This document shows, one piece after another, positions 44,199-52,871 of a DNA stretch of 64,000 nucleotides (position 1 is its first letter; every line of letters begins with the position of its first letter). The position numbers and the translations under genes are program-made. This DNA is from Rhodococcus ruber NBRC 15591. GTDB taxonomy: Bacteria; Actinomycetota; Actinomycetes; Mycobacteriales; Mycobacteriaceae. The notes beneath the pieces are model-generated. The model was not told the origin of the DNA and did not search any database. It saw nothing but the letters and a program-made list of their open reading frames with translations. The stretch covers positions 1 through 64,000 of the forward strand of contig NZ_BCXE01000010.1 of NCBI RefSeq assembly GCF_001894945.1, given 5' to 3'.

Positions 44199-45853
44199 CA
44201 ACGAATGCGCTCGCGCATGTGACAGTTCTGGCTCAGGGTGCCACCGACGTCGGCAACCCGCTGTTCAACATCGCGATCTTCGTCGCGTTCGTCGTCGTGA
44301 CGATGAGCCTGGTCATCCGGGCCAGCCGCTCGACCAAGAAGGCCTCCGACTTCTACACCGGCGGCGGGCAGTTCTCGGGCCCGCAGAACGGCTTCGCGAT
44401 CGCCGGCGACTACCTGTCGGCGGCGTCGTTCCTCGGCATCGCCGGCGCCATCGCGGTCTACGGGTACGACGGCTTCCTGTACTCCATCGGCTTCCTCGTC
44501 GCCTGGCTCGTCGCCCTGCTGCTCGTCGCCGAACTGCTCCGCAACACCGGTCGGTTCACCATGGCCGACGTGCTGAGCTTCCGGCTCAAGCAGCGGCCTG
44601 TGCGCATGGCCGCCGCGCTGTCCACCCTCGCGGTGTCGCTGTTCTACCTGCTCGCCCAGATGGCCGGTGCCGGTGGCCTCGTCGCGCTGCTGCTCAACAT
44701 CGACGGCCAGCTCGGCCAGGGCATCGTCGTCGCCGTGGTCGGCGTCCTGATGATCGTGTACGTGCTCGTCGGCGGCATGAAGGGCACCACCTACGTGCAG
44801 ATGGTCAAGGCCGTGCTGCTCGTCGCCGGCGCCGGCATCATGTTCGTGCTCGTCCTGCTGGCTGTCCGCGGCAACTTCTCGCAGCTGCTGGCCGACGCGC
44901 AGGCCATGGTCAACAGCTCCACCAACGAGGCCGTCGCCGGTCGCGACGTGCTCGCTCCGGGCGCCAAGTACGGCATCAGCGACATGACCCGTCTCGACTT
45001 CGTCTCGCTCGGCATCGCCCTGGTGCTCGGCACCGCCGGCCTGCCGCACGTGCTGATGCGCTTCTACACCGTGCCCACGGCCAAGGAAGCACGTCGCTCG
45101 GTGACCTGGGCCATCGCCCTCATCGGCGGGTTCTACCTGTTCACCCTGGTGCTCGGCTACGGCGCCGCCAAGCTGGTCGGACCGGACGTCATCCTCGGCG
45201 CCCCCGGCAAGGAGAATTCGGCCGCGCCGCTGCTCGCCTTCGAACTCGGCGGCACCATCTTCCTCGGCATCATCTCCGCCGTCGCGTTCGCCACGATCCT
45301 TGCGGTCGTCGCCGGCCTCGCGATCACCGCGTCCGCGTCCTTCGCCCACGACATCTACGCCAGCGTGATCAAGCGCGGCAACGCCTCCGAGGAGGACCAG
45401 GTGCGGGTCTCCCGCATCACCGTCGTGGTGATCGGATTGGTCTCGATCGTGCTGGGCATCCTCGCGATGGGCCAGAACATCGCCTTCCTCGTGGCCCTGG
45501 CCTTCGCGGTCGCCGCGTCCGCCAACCTGCCGACGCTGCTGTACTCGCTGTTCTGGAAGAAGTTCAACACCACCGGCGCCCTGTTCAGCATCTACGGCGG
45601 CCTGATCAGCTGCCTGCTGCTCATCGCCCTCTCCCCGGCGGTCTCCGGCAAGCCGTCCTCGATGTTCCCGGACGCGGACTTCGCCCTCTTCCCGCTCGCC
45701 AACCCCGGCATCGTGTCGATCCCGCTGGCCTTCGTCCTCGGCATCGTCGGCACCTTCATCGGGCGCCGCAAGCTGGAGGATCCGGCCAAGCAGGCCGAGA
45801 TGGAGGTCCGTTCCCTCACCGGTGTCGGTGTCGAAAAGGCTGTCGCCCACTAG
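44195..45853 (+). CDS. cation/acetate (monocarboxylate) symporter, ActP/MctC-like
   Basis: A 552-residue SSS-family symporter: SDFYTGGGQFSGPQNGFAIA, GDYLSAASFLGIAGAIAVYG, GLPHVLMRFYTVPTAKEARR and FATILAVVAGLAITASASFA. It belongs to the ActP/MctC branch that imports acetate, propionate and pyruvate with Na+ or H+. It lacks the long insertion of its paralogue at 41864. Co-transcribed with DUF485 from the TATACT promoter. A GC-rich hairpin follows the stop. Confidence 0.92.
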   Translation: MTTNALAHVTVLAQGATDVGNPLFNIAIFVAFVVVTMSLVIRASRSTKKASDFYTGGGQFSGPQNGFAIAGDYLSAASFLGIAGAIAVYGYDGFLYSIGFLVAWLVALLLVAELLRNTGRFTMADVLSFRLKQRPVRMAAALSTLAVSLFYLLAQMAGAGGLVALLLNIDGQLGQGIVVAVVGVLMIVYVLVGGMKGTTYVQMVKAVLLVAGAGIMFVLVLLAVRGNFSQLLADAQAMVNSSTNEAVAGRDVLAPGAKYGISDMTRLDFVSLGIALVLGTAGLPHVLMRFYTVPTAKEARRSVTWAIALIGGFYLFTLVLGYGAAKLVGPDVILGAPGKENSAAPLLAFELGGTIFLGIISAVAFATILAVVAGLAITASASFAHDIYASVIKRGNASEEDQVRVSRITVVVIGLVSIVLGILAMGQNIAFLVALAFAVAASANLPTLLYSLFWKKFNTTGALFSIYGGLISCLLLIALSPAVSGKPSSMFPDADFALFPLANPGIVSIPLAFVLGIVGTFIGRRKLEDPAKQAEMEVRSLTGVGVEKAVAH

Positions 45854-45866
45854 GCAACACCCACGG

Positions 45867-45903
45867 AGCGCGGGTTCGGGGTCGATCACCCCGGGCCCGC
45901 GCT
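45867..45903. terminator. terminator hairpin after symporter
   Basis: AGCGCGGG (45867-45874) pairs with CCCGCGCT (45896-45903), with an inner CGGGGT/ACCCCG pairing around CGATC. It lies 14 bp after the symporter stop and 22 bp before the toxin start. Confidence 0.7.
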
Positions 45904-45924
45904 TCGGCGTCTACGCTGCCGGGC

Positions 45925-46356
45925 ATGGCCAAACTCGAGGTATCGACCGACCTTCCGCTCGAACCGCACCTCACCTGGGTGCGCGCGTCGGACCTGCACG
46001 GATTCGACGAGTGGCTGACCATCCACGACGGGTGGCGCAGCGACCTGCCGAGCGAACTCGTCGTCGGCACCACCGCAGAGTCGGTCGTGTCGGTGAAGGG
46101 GATGCGCAACCGGGTCGCGTGGACCGTCCGCGAGATCGACTCGCCGCACCACCTCGTCCTGCACGGTTCCGGCAAGGGCGGCACCCGCTTCAAGTTGCGG
46201 ATGACGGTCCGGGCCGTCGGGGTCGGTTCCGTGCTCAGCCTGAACATCGACCTGGGCGGGGCGCCGCTGTTCGGGCCGATCGGCTCGGGTGTCGCGCGGG
46301 CCCTGCACGGCGACATCGAAGCCTCGCTGCGCCGATTCGCCGAACTGTACGGCTGA
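45925..46356 (+). CDS. Rv0910-family SRPBCC toxin-like protein
   Basis: A 143-residue START/SRPBCC-fold protein: MAKLEVSTDLPLEPHLTWVR, HGFDEWLTIHDGWRSDLP, VSVKGMRNRVAWTV, GGAPLFGPIGSGVARALHGD. It is the homologue of M. tuberculosis Rv0910, described as the toxin of the Rv0909/Rv0910 pair. In M. tuberculosis the two genes are adjacent; here the gene stands alone, about 9.9 kb from the three antitoxin-like genes. The ATG at 45925 matches the family start; no strong Shine-Dalgarno is visible. An intracellular lipid/ligand-binding role is an alternative. Confidence 0.85.
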   Translation: MAKLEVSTDLPLEPHLTWVRASDLHGFDEWLTIHDGWRSDLPSELVVGTTAESVVSVKGMRNRVAWTVREIDSPHHLVLHGSGKGGTRFKLRMTVRAVGVGSVLSLNIDLGGAPLFGPIGSGVARALHGDIEASLRRFAELYG

Positions 46357-46457
46357 GCCGCCCATGAGCTGCGCCGAGGATGCACTTTTCGCGGGCGACA
46401 CGCGGAGGCCGGGGCGAGAACTGCACGCTCGCCGGCCGCGCTCGGCACAATGAGGCG

Positions 46458-48719
46458 ATGACGACCCGCACGTTCGAAGGCCGTCGTCTGAACCTGACGA
46501 ACCTCGACAAGGTGCTCTACCCGGAGACGGGCACCACGAAGGCCGACGTGGTCGACTACTACGTGGCCGTGGCCCCGGTGATGCTGCCGCACGTCGCGGG
46601 CCGGCCCGGCACCCGCAAGCGCTGGCCCGAAGGTGTCGGCGGCGAGTCGTTCTTCGAGAAGAACGTCGCCTCCCACGCGCCGAAGTGGCTCACCCGTAAG
46701 ACGGTTCACCACAAGCAGCGTTCGGTCACCTATCCGGTCTTCGACTCCGTCGCGGCGCTGGCCTGGCTCGGGCAGCAGGCGGCACTCGAATTGCACGTGC
46801 CGCAGTGGCGGTTCGCGGCTTCCGTTCCGGGCCCTGCGACGCGGATCGTGTTCGACCTCGACCCCGGGGAGGGGGTCACCCTGGTCCAGTGCGCCGAGGT
46901 GGCCCGGCTGGTGCGCGACATGGTCGGCGGGCTGGGCTGGCCGGCCTACCCGGTCACCAGCGGCAGCAAGGGGATACACCTGTATGTTCCGCTCGACCGC
47001 GAACTCGCCCCGGGTGGGGCGTCGGCCGTGGCGAAGCAGGTGGCGATCAACCTCGAGACTCTGCATCCGGACCTGGTCACCGCGACGATGGCCAAGGCCG
47101 CACGCGGCGGGCGGGTGTTCCTCGACTGGAGCCAGAACAACCAGGCCAAGACGACCATCGCCCCGTATTCCCTGCGCGGCCGCGAGCAACCGTGGGTCGC
47201 CGCGCCCCGCACCTGGGACGAACTCGACGATCCCGGGCTGCGCCAGTTGCGGTTCGACGAGGTGCTCGCGCGACTGGACACCGCTCCCGACCCGCTCGCC
47301 GACCTCGACCCGCCGCGGCCCGAGCCCGACGCCCTGACCGAGTACCGGGGCAAACGCGACCCGTCCCGCACGCCCGAACCCGTTCCCGCCGCCGTGGGTT
47401 CCGGGCCGGGCAACGCCTTCGTCATCCAGGAACACCATGCCCGCCGGCTGCACTACGACCTGAGGCTCGAACGCGACGGGGTGCTCGCGTCGTGGGCGGT
47501 ACCGAAGAACCTGCCGGACGACCCGGGCCGCAACAACCTCGCGGTGCGCACCGAGGATCATCCGCTCGAGTACCTCACCTTCCACGGCGTCATCCCCAAG
47601 GGGGAGTACGGCGCCGGCAGCATGACGATCTGGGACACCGGCAGCTACGAGACCGAGAAGTGGCGCGACGACGAGGTGATCGTGCGCCTGCACGGCGCGC
47701 GGGTGCAGGGCCGGTACGCGCTGATCCGCACGGCGGGCAACCAGTGGCTCGCCCACCGCATGAAAGACCAGGGCGGACAGGCGGGTCCGCCCTCGGGATT
47801 TCCGCGCGACCTCGAGCCCATGCTCGCGACACCGGGTGAGGTGACCGGTCTCGACGCCGACGAATGGGCCTTCGAAGGGAAGTGGGACGGCTACCGCGCC
47901 GTCGCCGAGATCGAGAACGGGCAGCTGCGGCTGCATTCGCGCTCCGGCCGCGACATCACCGGCGACTACCCCGCCCTCGCCGACCTCACCCGCGTCCTCG
48001 ACGGACACGACGTCGTCCTCGACGGGGAGGTGGTCGCGTGCGACCCCGGCGGAGTCACGAGCTTTCCGTTGCTGCGGACCGGCGGCACCCCGCAGTACTT
48101 CGTGTTCGACGTCCTCTACCTCGACGGGGTGACCCTGTACCGCAAGCCCTACGCCGACCGGCGACGCGTGCTCGACGCGCTCGCGGCCGCGACCGACGGA
48201 TTGATCGTGCCGGACATGCTGCGCGGCAACGGATCCGAGGCGCTCGAGGAGAGCACCCGGCGCGGCTGGGAAGGTGTGGTGGCCAAGCGGCGGAACTCGG
48301 TGTACGTGCCGGGCCGGCGCAGCCCCGACTGGGTGAAGTCGAAGAACTGGCTCACTCAGGACGTCGTCATCGGTGGCTGGCGCCTCGGGAAGGGGGCTCG
48401 TGCCGGCACCTTCGGCTCGCTGCTGGTCGGCGTGCACGGCGAGGCCGGGCTGGAGTACGTCGGCCGTGTCGGCACCGGCTTCGACGAACCCGAGCTCGCC
48501 GATCTGTCGGTCGCCCTGGCCGGTCTGCGGCGCCGCACCACCCCCTTCGCCGGTGACGTTCCGCGCGAGGACGCGCGGGACGCTGTGTGGGTGACCCCGA
48601 AACTGGTGGGGGAGGTGCGGTTCCGGGAATGGACCGACGCCGGCAAGCTCTGGCATCCGAGCTGGCGCGGGCTGCGCGACGACATCGACCCCCAGGACGT
48701 GAAGAGGCCCGCGCAGTAG
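46458..48719 (+). CDS. ligD: ATP-dependent DNA ligase LigD (polymerase-phosphoesterase-ligase)
   Basis: The bacterial NHEJ end-processing and ligation enzyme, 753 residues. Order: LigD polymerase domain (about 1-280; IVFDLDPGEGV with catalytic Asp pair, TSGSKGIHLYVPLD), 3'-phosphoesterase domain (about 310-425; IQEHHARRLHYDLRLERDGV, FHGVIPKGEYGAG) and ATP-ligase domain (about 445-740; nucleotidyl Lys in EGKWDGYRA, LDGEVV, EGVVAKR). This is the mycobacterial order. The ATG at 46458 is chosen. The Ku partner gene is not in the window. Confidence 0.95.
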   Translation: MTTRTFEGRRLNLTNLDKVLYPETGTTKADVVDYYVAVAPVMLPHVAGRPGTRKRWPEGVGGESFFEKNVASHAPKWLTRKTVHHKQRSVTYPVFDSVAALAWLGQQAALELHVPQWRFAASVPGPATRIVFDLDPGEGVTLVQCAEVARLVRDMVGGLGWPAYPVTSGSKGIHLYVPLDRELAPGGASAVAKQVAINLETLHPDLVTATMAKAARGGRVFLDWSQNNQAKTTIAPYSLRGREQPWVAAPRTWDELDDPGLRQLRFDEVLARLDTAPDPLADLDPPRPEPDALTEYRGKRDPSRTPEPVPAAVGSGPGNAFVIQEHHARRLHYDLRLERDGVLASWAVPKNLPDDPGRNNLAVRTEDHPLEYLTFHGVIPKGEYGAGSMTIWDTGSYETEKWRDDEVIVRLHGARVQGRYALIRTAGNQWLAHRMKDQGGQAGPPSGFPRDLEPMLATPGEVTGLDADEWAFEGKWDGYRAVAEIENGQLRLHSRSGRDITGDYPALADLTRVLDGHDVVLDGEVVACDPGGVTSFPLLRTGGTPQYFVFDVLYLDGVTLYRKPYADRRRVLDALAAATDGLIVPDMLRGNGSEALEESTRRGWEGVVAKRRNSVYVPGRRSPDWVKSKNWLTQDVVIGGWRLGKGARAGTFGSLLVGVHGEAGLEYVGRVGTGFDEPELADLSVALAGLRRRTTPFAGDVPREDARDAVWVTPKLVGEVRFREWTDAGKLWHPSWRGLRDDIDPQDVKRPAQ

Positions 48720-48751
48720 AAACCGGATCCGTGGCCGCGCGGGGTCGTCGG

Positions 48752-49456
48752 CTACGTCTGCCGTGCCCGCTCGAGCATCGTGAGGTAGGTGTCGAGCTGG
48801 GCCGCGCCGGCGAGAAGAGCGCGGCTGCGCGTGGTCAGCCGGTCCTGCCAGGCGTCGAGAAAAGCCGTCGACGCGGCGGCGCCGTCTGCCGTGCGCAGGG
48901 AGTCGACGAACCGGGCGACCTGGGTCAGCGGATAGCCGCCCCGCCGCAGCTGCCGTGCGATCTCGGCATCGCGCACGCACTCCGGCCCGTATTCGCGGTA
49001 GCCCGTGGCCCGGTCGCGGTCGGGCCGCAGAATGCCGTGGGATTCCCAGGTGCGCAACGTGGCCGGGTGCACGCGGAGCCGGCGCGCGAGCTCACCCACC
49101 GTCAGCGGTCGACCGCGCACGGGGGTCGATGTCGCGGTGGCCAGGGCGTCCAGAGCGGTCGCCACCTCGATGCGGGTGTCACGTTCGGCGAGCAGCGCGG
49201 CGTGCGCGGCATCGACGAGCCGGTAGGCGGATTCGGTGTCGCCGCGATTGGTCGCGTGCATGATCTCCGTCGCCGGCCGGTGTCCGTGGCCCCCGCGCAA
49301 CGCGAGGAAGGTGCGCAGCGCCTGTGCATGCAGGGGCGTGTAGCGCCGGTAGCCGGCCTCGCTGCGCTCGGTCGGGGGGAAGACTCCCGCGTCGTCGTAG
49401 TTGCGGATCGCCTGTGCGGACAACCCGTGTTGCCGGGCCAGGTCGACGGGTCGCAC
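48752..49456 (-). CDS. MerR-family regulator with two HTH domains (TioE-like)
   Basis: A 234-residue regulator with two MerR-type HTH regions. The first is N-terminal (RPVDLARQHGLSAQAIRNYD, AGYRRYTPLHAQ); the second is internal (about 118-180: TVGELARRLRVHPATLRTWE, RATGYREYGPE). Most MerR proteins have one. Two-domain forms such as TioE often regulate resistance genes. GGAGG precedes the GTG. Divergent from the erythromycin-esterase-like gene, with a 9-5-9 inverted repeat between them. Confidence 0.85.
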   Translation of the reverse strand: MRPVDLARQHGLSAQAIRNYDDAGVFPPTERSEAGYRRYTPLHAQALRTFLALRGGHGHRPATEIMHATNRGDTESAYRLVDAAHAALLAERDTRIEVATALDALATATSTPVRGRPLTVGELARRLRVHPATLRTWESHGILRPDRDRATGYREYGPECVRDAEIARQLRRGGYPLTQVARFVDSLRTADGAAASTAFLDAWQDRLTTRSRALLAGAAQLDTYLTMLERARQT

Positions 49457-49478
49457 CGCGCACCTCCGGTTTGAAGGT

Positions 49479-49501
49479 TCGATCTGCCGATCGCAGGTCG
49501 A
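49479..49501. promoter_or_regulatory. predicted MerR operator between merR and ere-like genes
   Basis: TCGATCTGC-CGATC-GCAGGTCGA is an inverted repeat with 9-bp arms matching at 8 of 9 positions and a 5-bp spacer. It lies 23 bp before the MerR start and 69 bp before the esterase-like start. Confidence 0.55.
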
Positions 49502-49569
49502 GTTCGCAGAAGCTTCACTCGATTCTTCAACGATAGCGTCGAGGGCAGTTCCTTCCGTAAAGGAGTGTC

Positions 49570-50787
49570 ATGTCATCTGCCGTATCACTGCGCGGGATCG
49601 GCCGTCCGCTCGACGACCCGGCCGGCGTGGACCGTGCCCTCGACGAGCTGCTCGCCGCGCGGAGCGAGCCGCCGGTCCTGTTGGCCCTCGGTGAGCCGAC
49701 CCACGGGATCGAGGCGTTCCCGCTGCTGCGTAACGAACTGCTCGCTCACCTCGTCGAACGGGGGTTCCGGTCGATCGTTCTGGAGACCGACTTCTTCGCC
49801 GCCTCCGTCGTCGACGACTACGCGGCCGGGGCGCCAGGAGAGATCGACACGGTGCTCGCGACCGGATTCAGCCACGGGTTCGGCGCCGTGCCGGGAAACC
49901 GGGAACTCGTGGAGTGGCTCCGCGCGCACAACGCCGGGTGCGCGCCGCAGGATCGGGTTCGCTTCCACGGCTTCGATGCGCCGGTGGAGTACTCCGGTGC
50001 ACCGAGCCCGCGACACACCCTGGTCCGGGCCGGGGACTACCTGCCCGCGGCGCTGCGCCCCCGATCGGTCCACGACCTCGACGCCCTCCTCGGCGAGGAC
50101 GCGGACTGGACCGACCAGGCGGCCATGTTCGACCCGGCGGCGTCCGTCGGCGATTCCGATCGTGCCCGCGCTCTGCGCGTCGTCGCCGACGACATCGCCG
50201 GCGCGCTGCGGCGCGCGGCACCGGCCCTGCGTGCCGCCGACCCGGCCGGTTACGACCGGGCCGTCGCGCACGCGCGCACCGCCCGGGGCCTGTTGCGCTA
50301 CCACGCGGCCATGGCCCATCCCGCCCCCGACCGCATCGCCACCCTGCTCGGCGTGCGCGCCGAGATGATGGCCGAGAACCTGCTCGCGATCGTCGCGCAG
50401 GAGCGGCGACGCGGACCCGTCCTGGTGTTCGCGCACAACGTGCACCTGCAACGCGCGCAGTCCCGCATGCAGGCCGGCGAGGACGGGGCGCAGTGGGGAA
50501 GCGCCGGCGCGCACGTCGGGCTCGCCCTCGGCGAGCGCTACCTCGTCGTGGCGACCGACGCCGCCCCGCACAGCGAGCCGGGCACCCTTCAGCGTGTGCT
50601 GACCGAGGCGACGACCCGACGCGCCCTGTTCCCGGCGCCGGCTCTGCGCGCCGCGCTCGACCCGTCGATCGTCCCGGGCCCACCGATCGTGCCCGGCCAC
50701 ATCCCGCTGGGCCCGGCCGACCTGGACGGCGCCGACGCGATCGTCTTCGTCGCCGACACCGACGGAAAGCGGCACCGGTACTGGTAG
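49570..50787 (+). CDS. erythromycin esterase family protein
   Basis: A 405-residue protein of the EreA/EreB-like superfamily. The conserved LGEPTHGIEAF (with His45) and IVLETDFFAA motifs, GFDAP and VFAHNVHLQR match the active-site regions of Ere enzymes. Ere enzymes open macrolide lactone rings, but most chromosomal members have unknown substrates. AAAGGAG precedes the ATG. Divergent from a two-domain MerR regulator, so induction by a small molecule is likely. Confidence 0.85.
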   Translation: MSSAVSLRGIGRPLDDPAGVDRALDELLAARSEPPVLLALGEPTHGIEAFPLLRNELLAHLVERGFRSIVLETDFFAASVVDDYAAGAPGEIDTVLATGFSHGFGAVPGNRELVEWLRAHNAGCAPQDRVRFHGFDAPVEYSGAPSPRHTLVRAGDYLPAALRPRSVHDLDALLGEDADWTDQAAMFDPAASVGDSDRARALRVVADDIAGALRRAAPALRAADPAGYDRAVAHARTARGLLRYHAAMAHPAPDRIATLLGVRAEMMAENLLAIVAQERRRGPVLVFAHNVHLQRAQSRMQAGEDGAQWGSAGAHVGLALGERYLVVATDAAPHSEPGTLQRVLTEATTRRALFPAPALRAALDPSIVPGPPIVPGHIPLGPADLDGADAIVFVADTDGKRHRYW

Positions 50788-51084
50788 CCATCGCAGCGGG
50801 CCTGCGGCACGCCGTCCGGACACCCTGCGCGGCAGAGCGTCTCGCGCACAGGCTCCGGCGCGCCCGCACGGGGAAGAACTCGCTCGCATCTTCGGAATTC
50901 GCCCAGGCCACGGCGTGGGCAGATACCGAAAGTGCGAGCAAGTCCGGGCGGTGGACGACCGCCGGGGTGCCGGAAAACTCACCCCGGGGTGCCTGTCCTC
51001 CTCCGCCGCGTCGGCGCACCGTGGTCACACGGCACATCCGCCGACTGTGGCACGGGCGCCGCGCCCGGAGGAGGAAGGTTCACG
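50788..51084. other. 297-bp intergenic stretch, no gene seen
   Basis: No supported gene. It contains a pair of near-complementary segments, CTCGCTCGCA (about 50880) and TGCGAGCAAG (about 50933), separated by about 45 bases, which could fold into a long stem, and a GAGGAGGAA Shine-Dalgarno at the right end for mddA. Nothing else is recognised. Confidence 0.3.
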
Positions 51085-51852
51085 ATGTTGCAGACGACCG
51101 ACAGGGGTGGCCTGAGCCGTACCCTGATGACCGCGTACGGCGCGGTCGCCTACGCCGTGTTCTTCGCGGTGTTCCTGTACTCGATCGGGTGGGTCGAAGG
51201 TCTCGTGGTGCCCCGCACCATCGACGAGGGGCCGCAGACGCCCGTCGTCGTGGCCGTGATGGTGAACCTGGCCCTGTTGTCCCTGTTCGCCGTTCAGCAT
51301 TCGGTGATGGCCCGGCCGTGGTTCAAGCGCCGGTGGACCCGCATCGTCCCGCAACCGATCGAACGCTCCACGTTCGTGCTGTTCGCCACCGCCGCCCTCG
51401 CGCTGGTGATGTGGCAGTGGCGTCCGCTGCCACAGGAGGTCTGGGACGTGGACGCGACCCCGGTGCGCGTGGCCCTGTACGCGGTGTCGTTCGCCGGATG
51501 GGGTCTCGTGCTCGCATCGACGTTCGCGATCGACCACTTCGACCTGTTCGGCCTGCGCCAGGTGCTGCGGAACTTCGCCGGGAAGTCGCCGGCCGAAGCC
51601 GAGTTCCGCACCCCGATGCTGTACCGGGTGGTGCGCCATCCGCTGTATCTGGGTTTCCTGATCGCGTTCTGGGTGGCGCCGACGATGAGCGTGGGGCACC
51701 TGCTGTTCGCCGCCGTCACCACCGGATACATCCTCGTCGCACTGCGGTTCGAGGAACACGATCTGACCGAGACGTTCGGCGACCGGTACCGCGACTACAG
51801 CGCCCGCGTGCCCCGGCTGGTACCGCGCCCGCGCGCGGTGAGCCGAACCTGA
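51085..51852 (+). CDS. mddA: methanethiol S-methyltransferase MddA-like (NnrU/isoprenylcysteine-type)
   Basis: A 255-residue integral membrane methyltransferase. The features shared with MddA are AYGAVAYAVFFAVFLYSIGW, LFAVQHSVMARPWFKRRWTR followed by IVPQPIERSTFVLFA, IDHFDLFGLRQVLRN and VVRHPLYLGFLIAFWVAPTM with the SAM-site RHPLYLG motif. MddA makes dimethylsulfide from methanethiol using SAM. ATG at 51085 with GAGGAGGAA. A sulfur-related locus lies about 4 kb downstream. Confidence 0.8.
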   Translation: MLQTTDRGGLSRTLMTAYGAVAYAVFFAVFLYSIGWVEGLVVPRTIDEGPQTPVVVAVMVNLALLSLFAVQHSVMARPWFKRRWTRIVPQPIERSTFVLFATAALALVMWQWRPLPQEVWDVDATPVRVALYAVSFAGWGLVLASTFAIDHFDLFGLRQVLRNFAGKSPAEAEFRTPMLYRVVRHPLYLGFLIAFWVAPTMSVGHLLFAAVTTGYILVALRFEEHDLTETFGDRYRDYSARVPRLVPRPRAVSRT

Positions 51853-51921
51853 CCATGTTCCGGGCCGGCTCCGGTGCGGGCGCCCCGCACCGGAGCCGTG
51901 CAACGCCGTAGGGTGCTTCGC

Positions 51922-52251
51922 GTGAGTATCGCGAAGTCCCTCGCCCTGTTCGCCGTGGCGGCGCTGTTCGAGATCGGCGGCGCCTGGCTCGTGTGGCAGG
52001 GGATCCGGGAACAGCGCGGCTGGATCTGGGTCGGGGCCGGGGTGATCGCGCTCGGCGCGTACGGGATGGTGGCAACGCTGCAGCCGGATGCGAACTTCGG
52101 CCGCATCCTGGCCGCCTACGGCGGAGTGTTCGTCGCCGGATCCCTCGGGTGGGCGATGATCGTCGACGGCTTCCGCCCCGACCGGTGGGACGTGGCCGGG
52201 GCGCTCGTCTGTCTGCTCGGCGTGGCGCTGATCATGTACAGCCCGCGCTGA
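51922..52251 (+). CDS. YnfA family membrane protein
   Basis: A 109-residue protein with four helices: [79 protein letters not shown]. These are the UPF0060/YnfA hallmarks; the fold is related to small multidrug resistance transporters but function is unclear. GTG start at 51922 gives the usual length. Confidence 0.92.
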   Translation: MSIAKSLALFAVAALFEIGGAWLVWQGIREQRGWIWVGAGVIALGAYGMVATLQPDANFGRILAAYGGVFVAGSLGWAMIVDGFRPDRWDVAGALVCLLGVALIMYSPR

Positions 52252-52263
52252 ATTCCGACGAAG

Positions 52264-52722
52264 TCAGCCGACGGTCACCGTCCCCACGGCCGGTGTCGAA
52301 TTGCAGATCGGGCCGCTGCTCAGGTTCACCGAACCGAACACGGTGGTGAGCACGGTGCCCGGACCGGTGTTCACCACCTTCGCCAGGTTCGGGTACGTCC
52401 CCTCGAGGTCGACGATCCCCGCCTGGCCGGTGCTCTGATTGAGCCACGCGACCGACACCTGCCCGGCGGCAGGCATGGGACCCAGTCCCGGTGCGGTGGA
52501 GAACAGTACGTGCCCGGGTGGGATCCCGGGATTCGCCTCCGGTCCGGCCTGCGCGGTGACCGCCGTGATCGAGGCCAGGCTGCCCTGGTTGAGGCATCCG
52601 AAGGTCAGTGCCGTGCCGAGGGATTGGGGCGGTGCGGCGCCGGCGCTGCCGGCGAACAGGACGGCGGCCGCGATCGGCGCGGCGGTGGCGAGGATTGCTC
52701 GGGTGGTTCGGGCGGCGCTCAT
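52264..52722 (-). CDS. secreted protein, function unknown
   Basis: A 152-residue exported protein. The N-terminus is a Sec signal peptide (ATAAPIAAAVLFAGSAGAAP) with an AGA-A cleavage site. The mature part has two cysteines (FGCLNQG, GPICNST) likely to form a disulfide and predicted beta structure. AGGAG lies before the ATG. Upstream CCGATCCCAGGAG is also found before the small secreted gene at 2407. No family is recognised with confidence. Confidence 0.75.
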   Translation of the reverse strand: MSAARTTRAILATAAPIAAAVLFAGSAGAAPPQSLGTALTFGCLNQGSLASITAVTAQAGPEANPGIPPGHVLFSTAPGLGPMPAAGQVSVAWLNQSTGQAGIVDLEGTYPNLAKVVNTGPGTVLTTVFGSVNLSSGPICNSTPAVGTVTVG

Positions 52723-52871
52723 GCTGATGCTCCTGGGATCGGAATGTCACGTCCGGGTGCCGACCGCCGCGCCCCGCCGGCGGCGCGCCCCGCGCACCGA
52801 ATGACGCCCCCGAGTGTAGATCGCGGACGGCGGAGCAGACGACGTTTCGCAGATCTTGGTTGCCGGGGATG

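Noticed and set aside
45816-48980. 1054-codon minus-strand frame opposite ligD
   Set aside because: Antisense to all three LigD domains with intact motifs on the plus strand.
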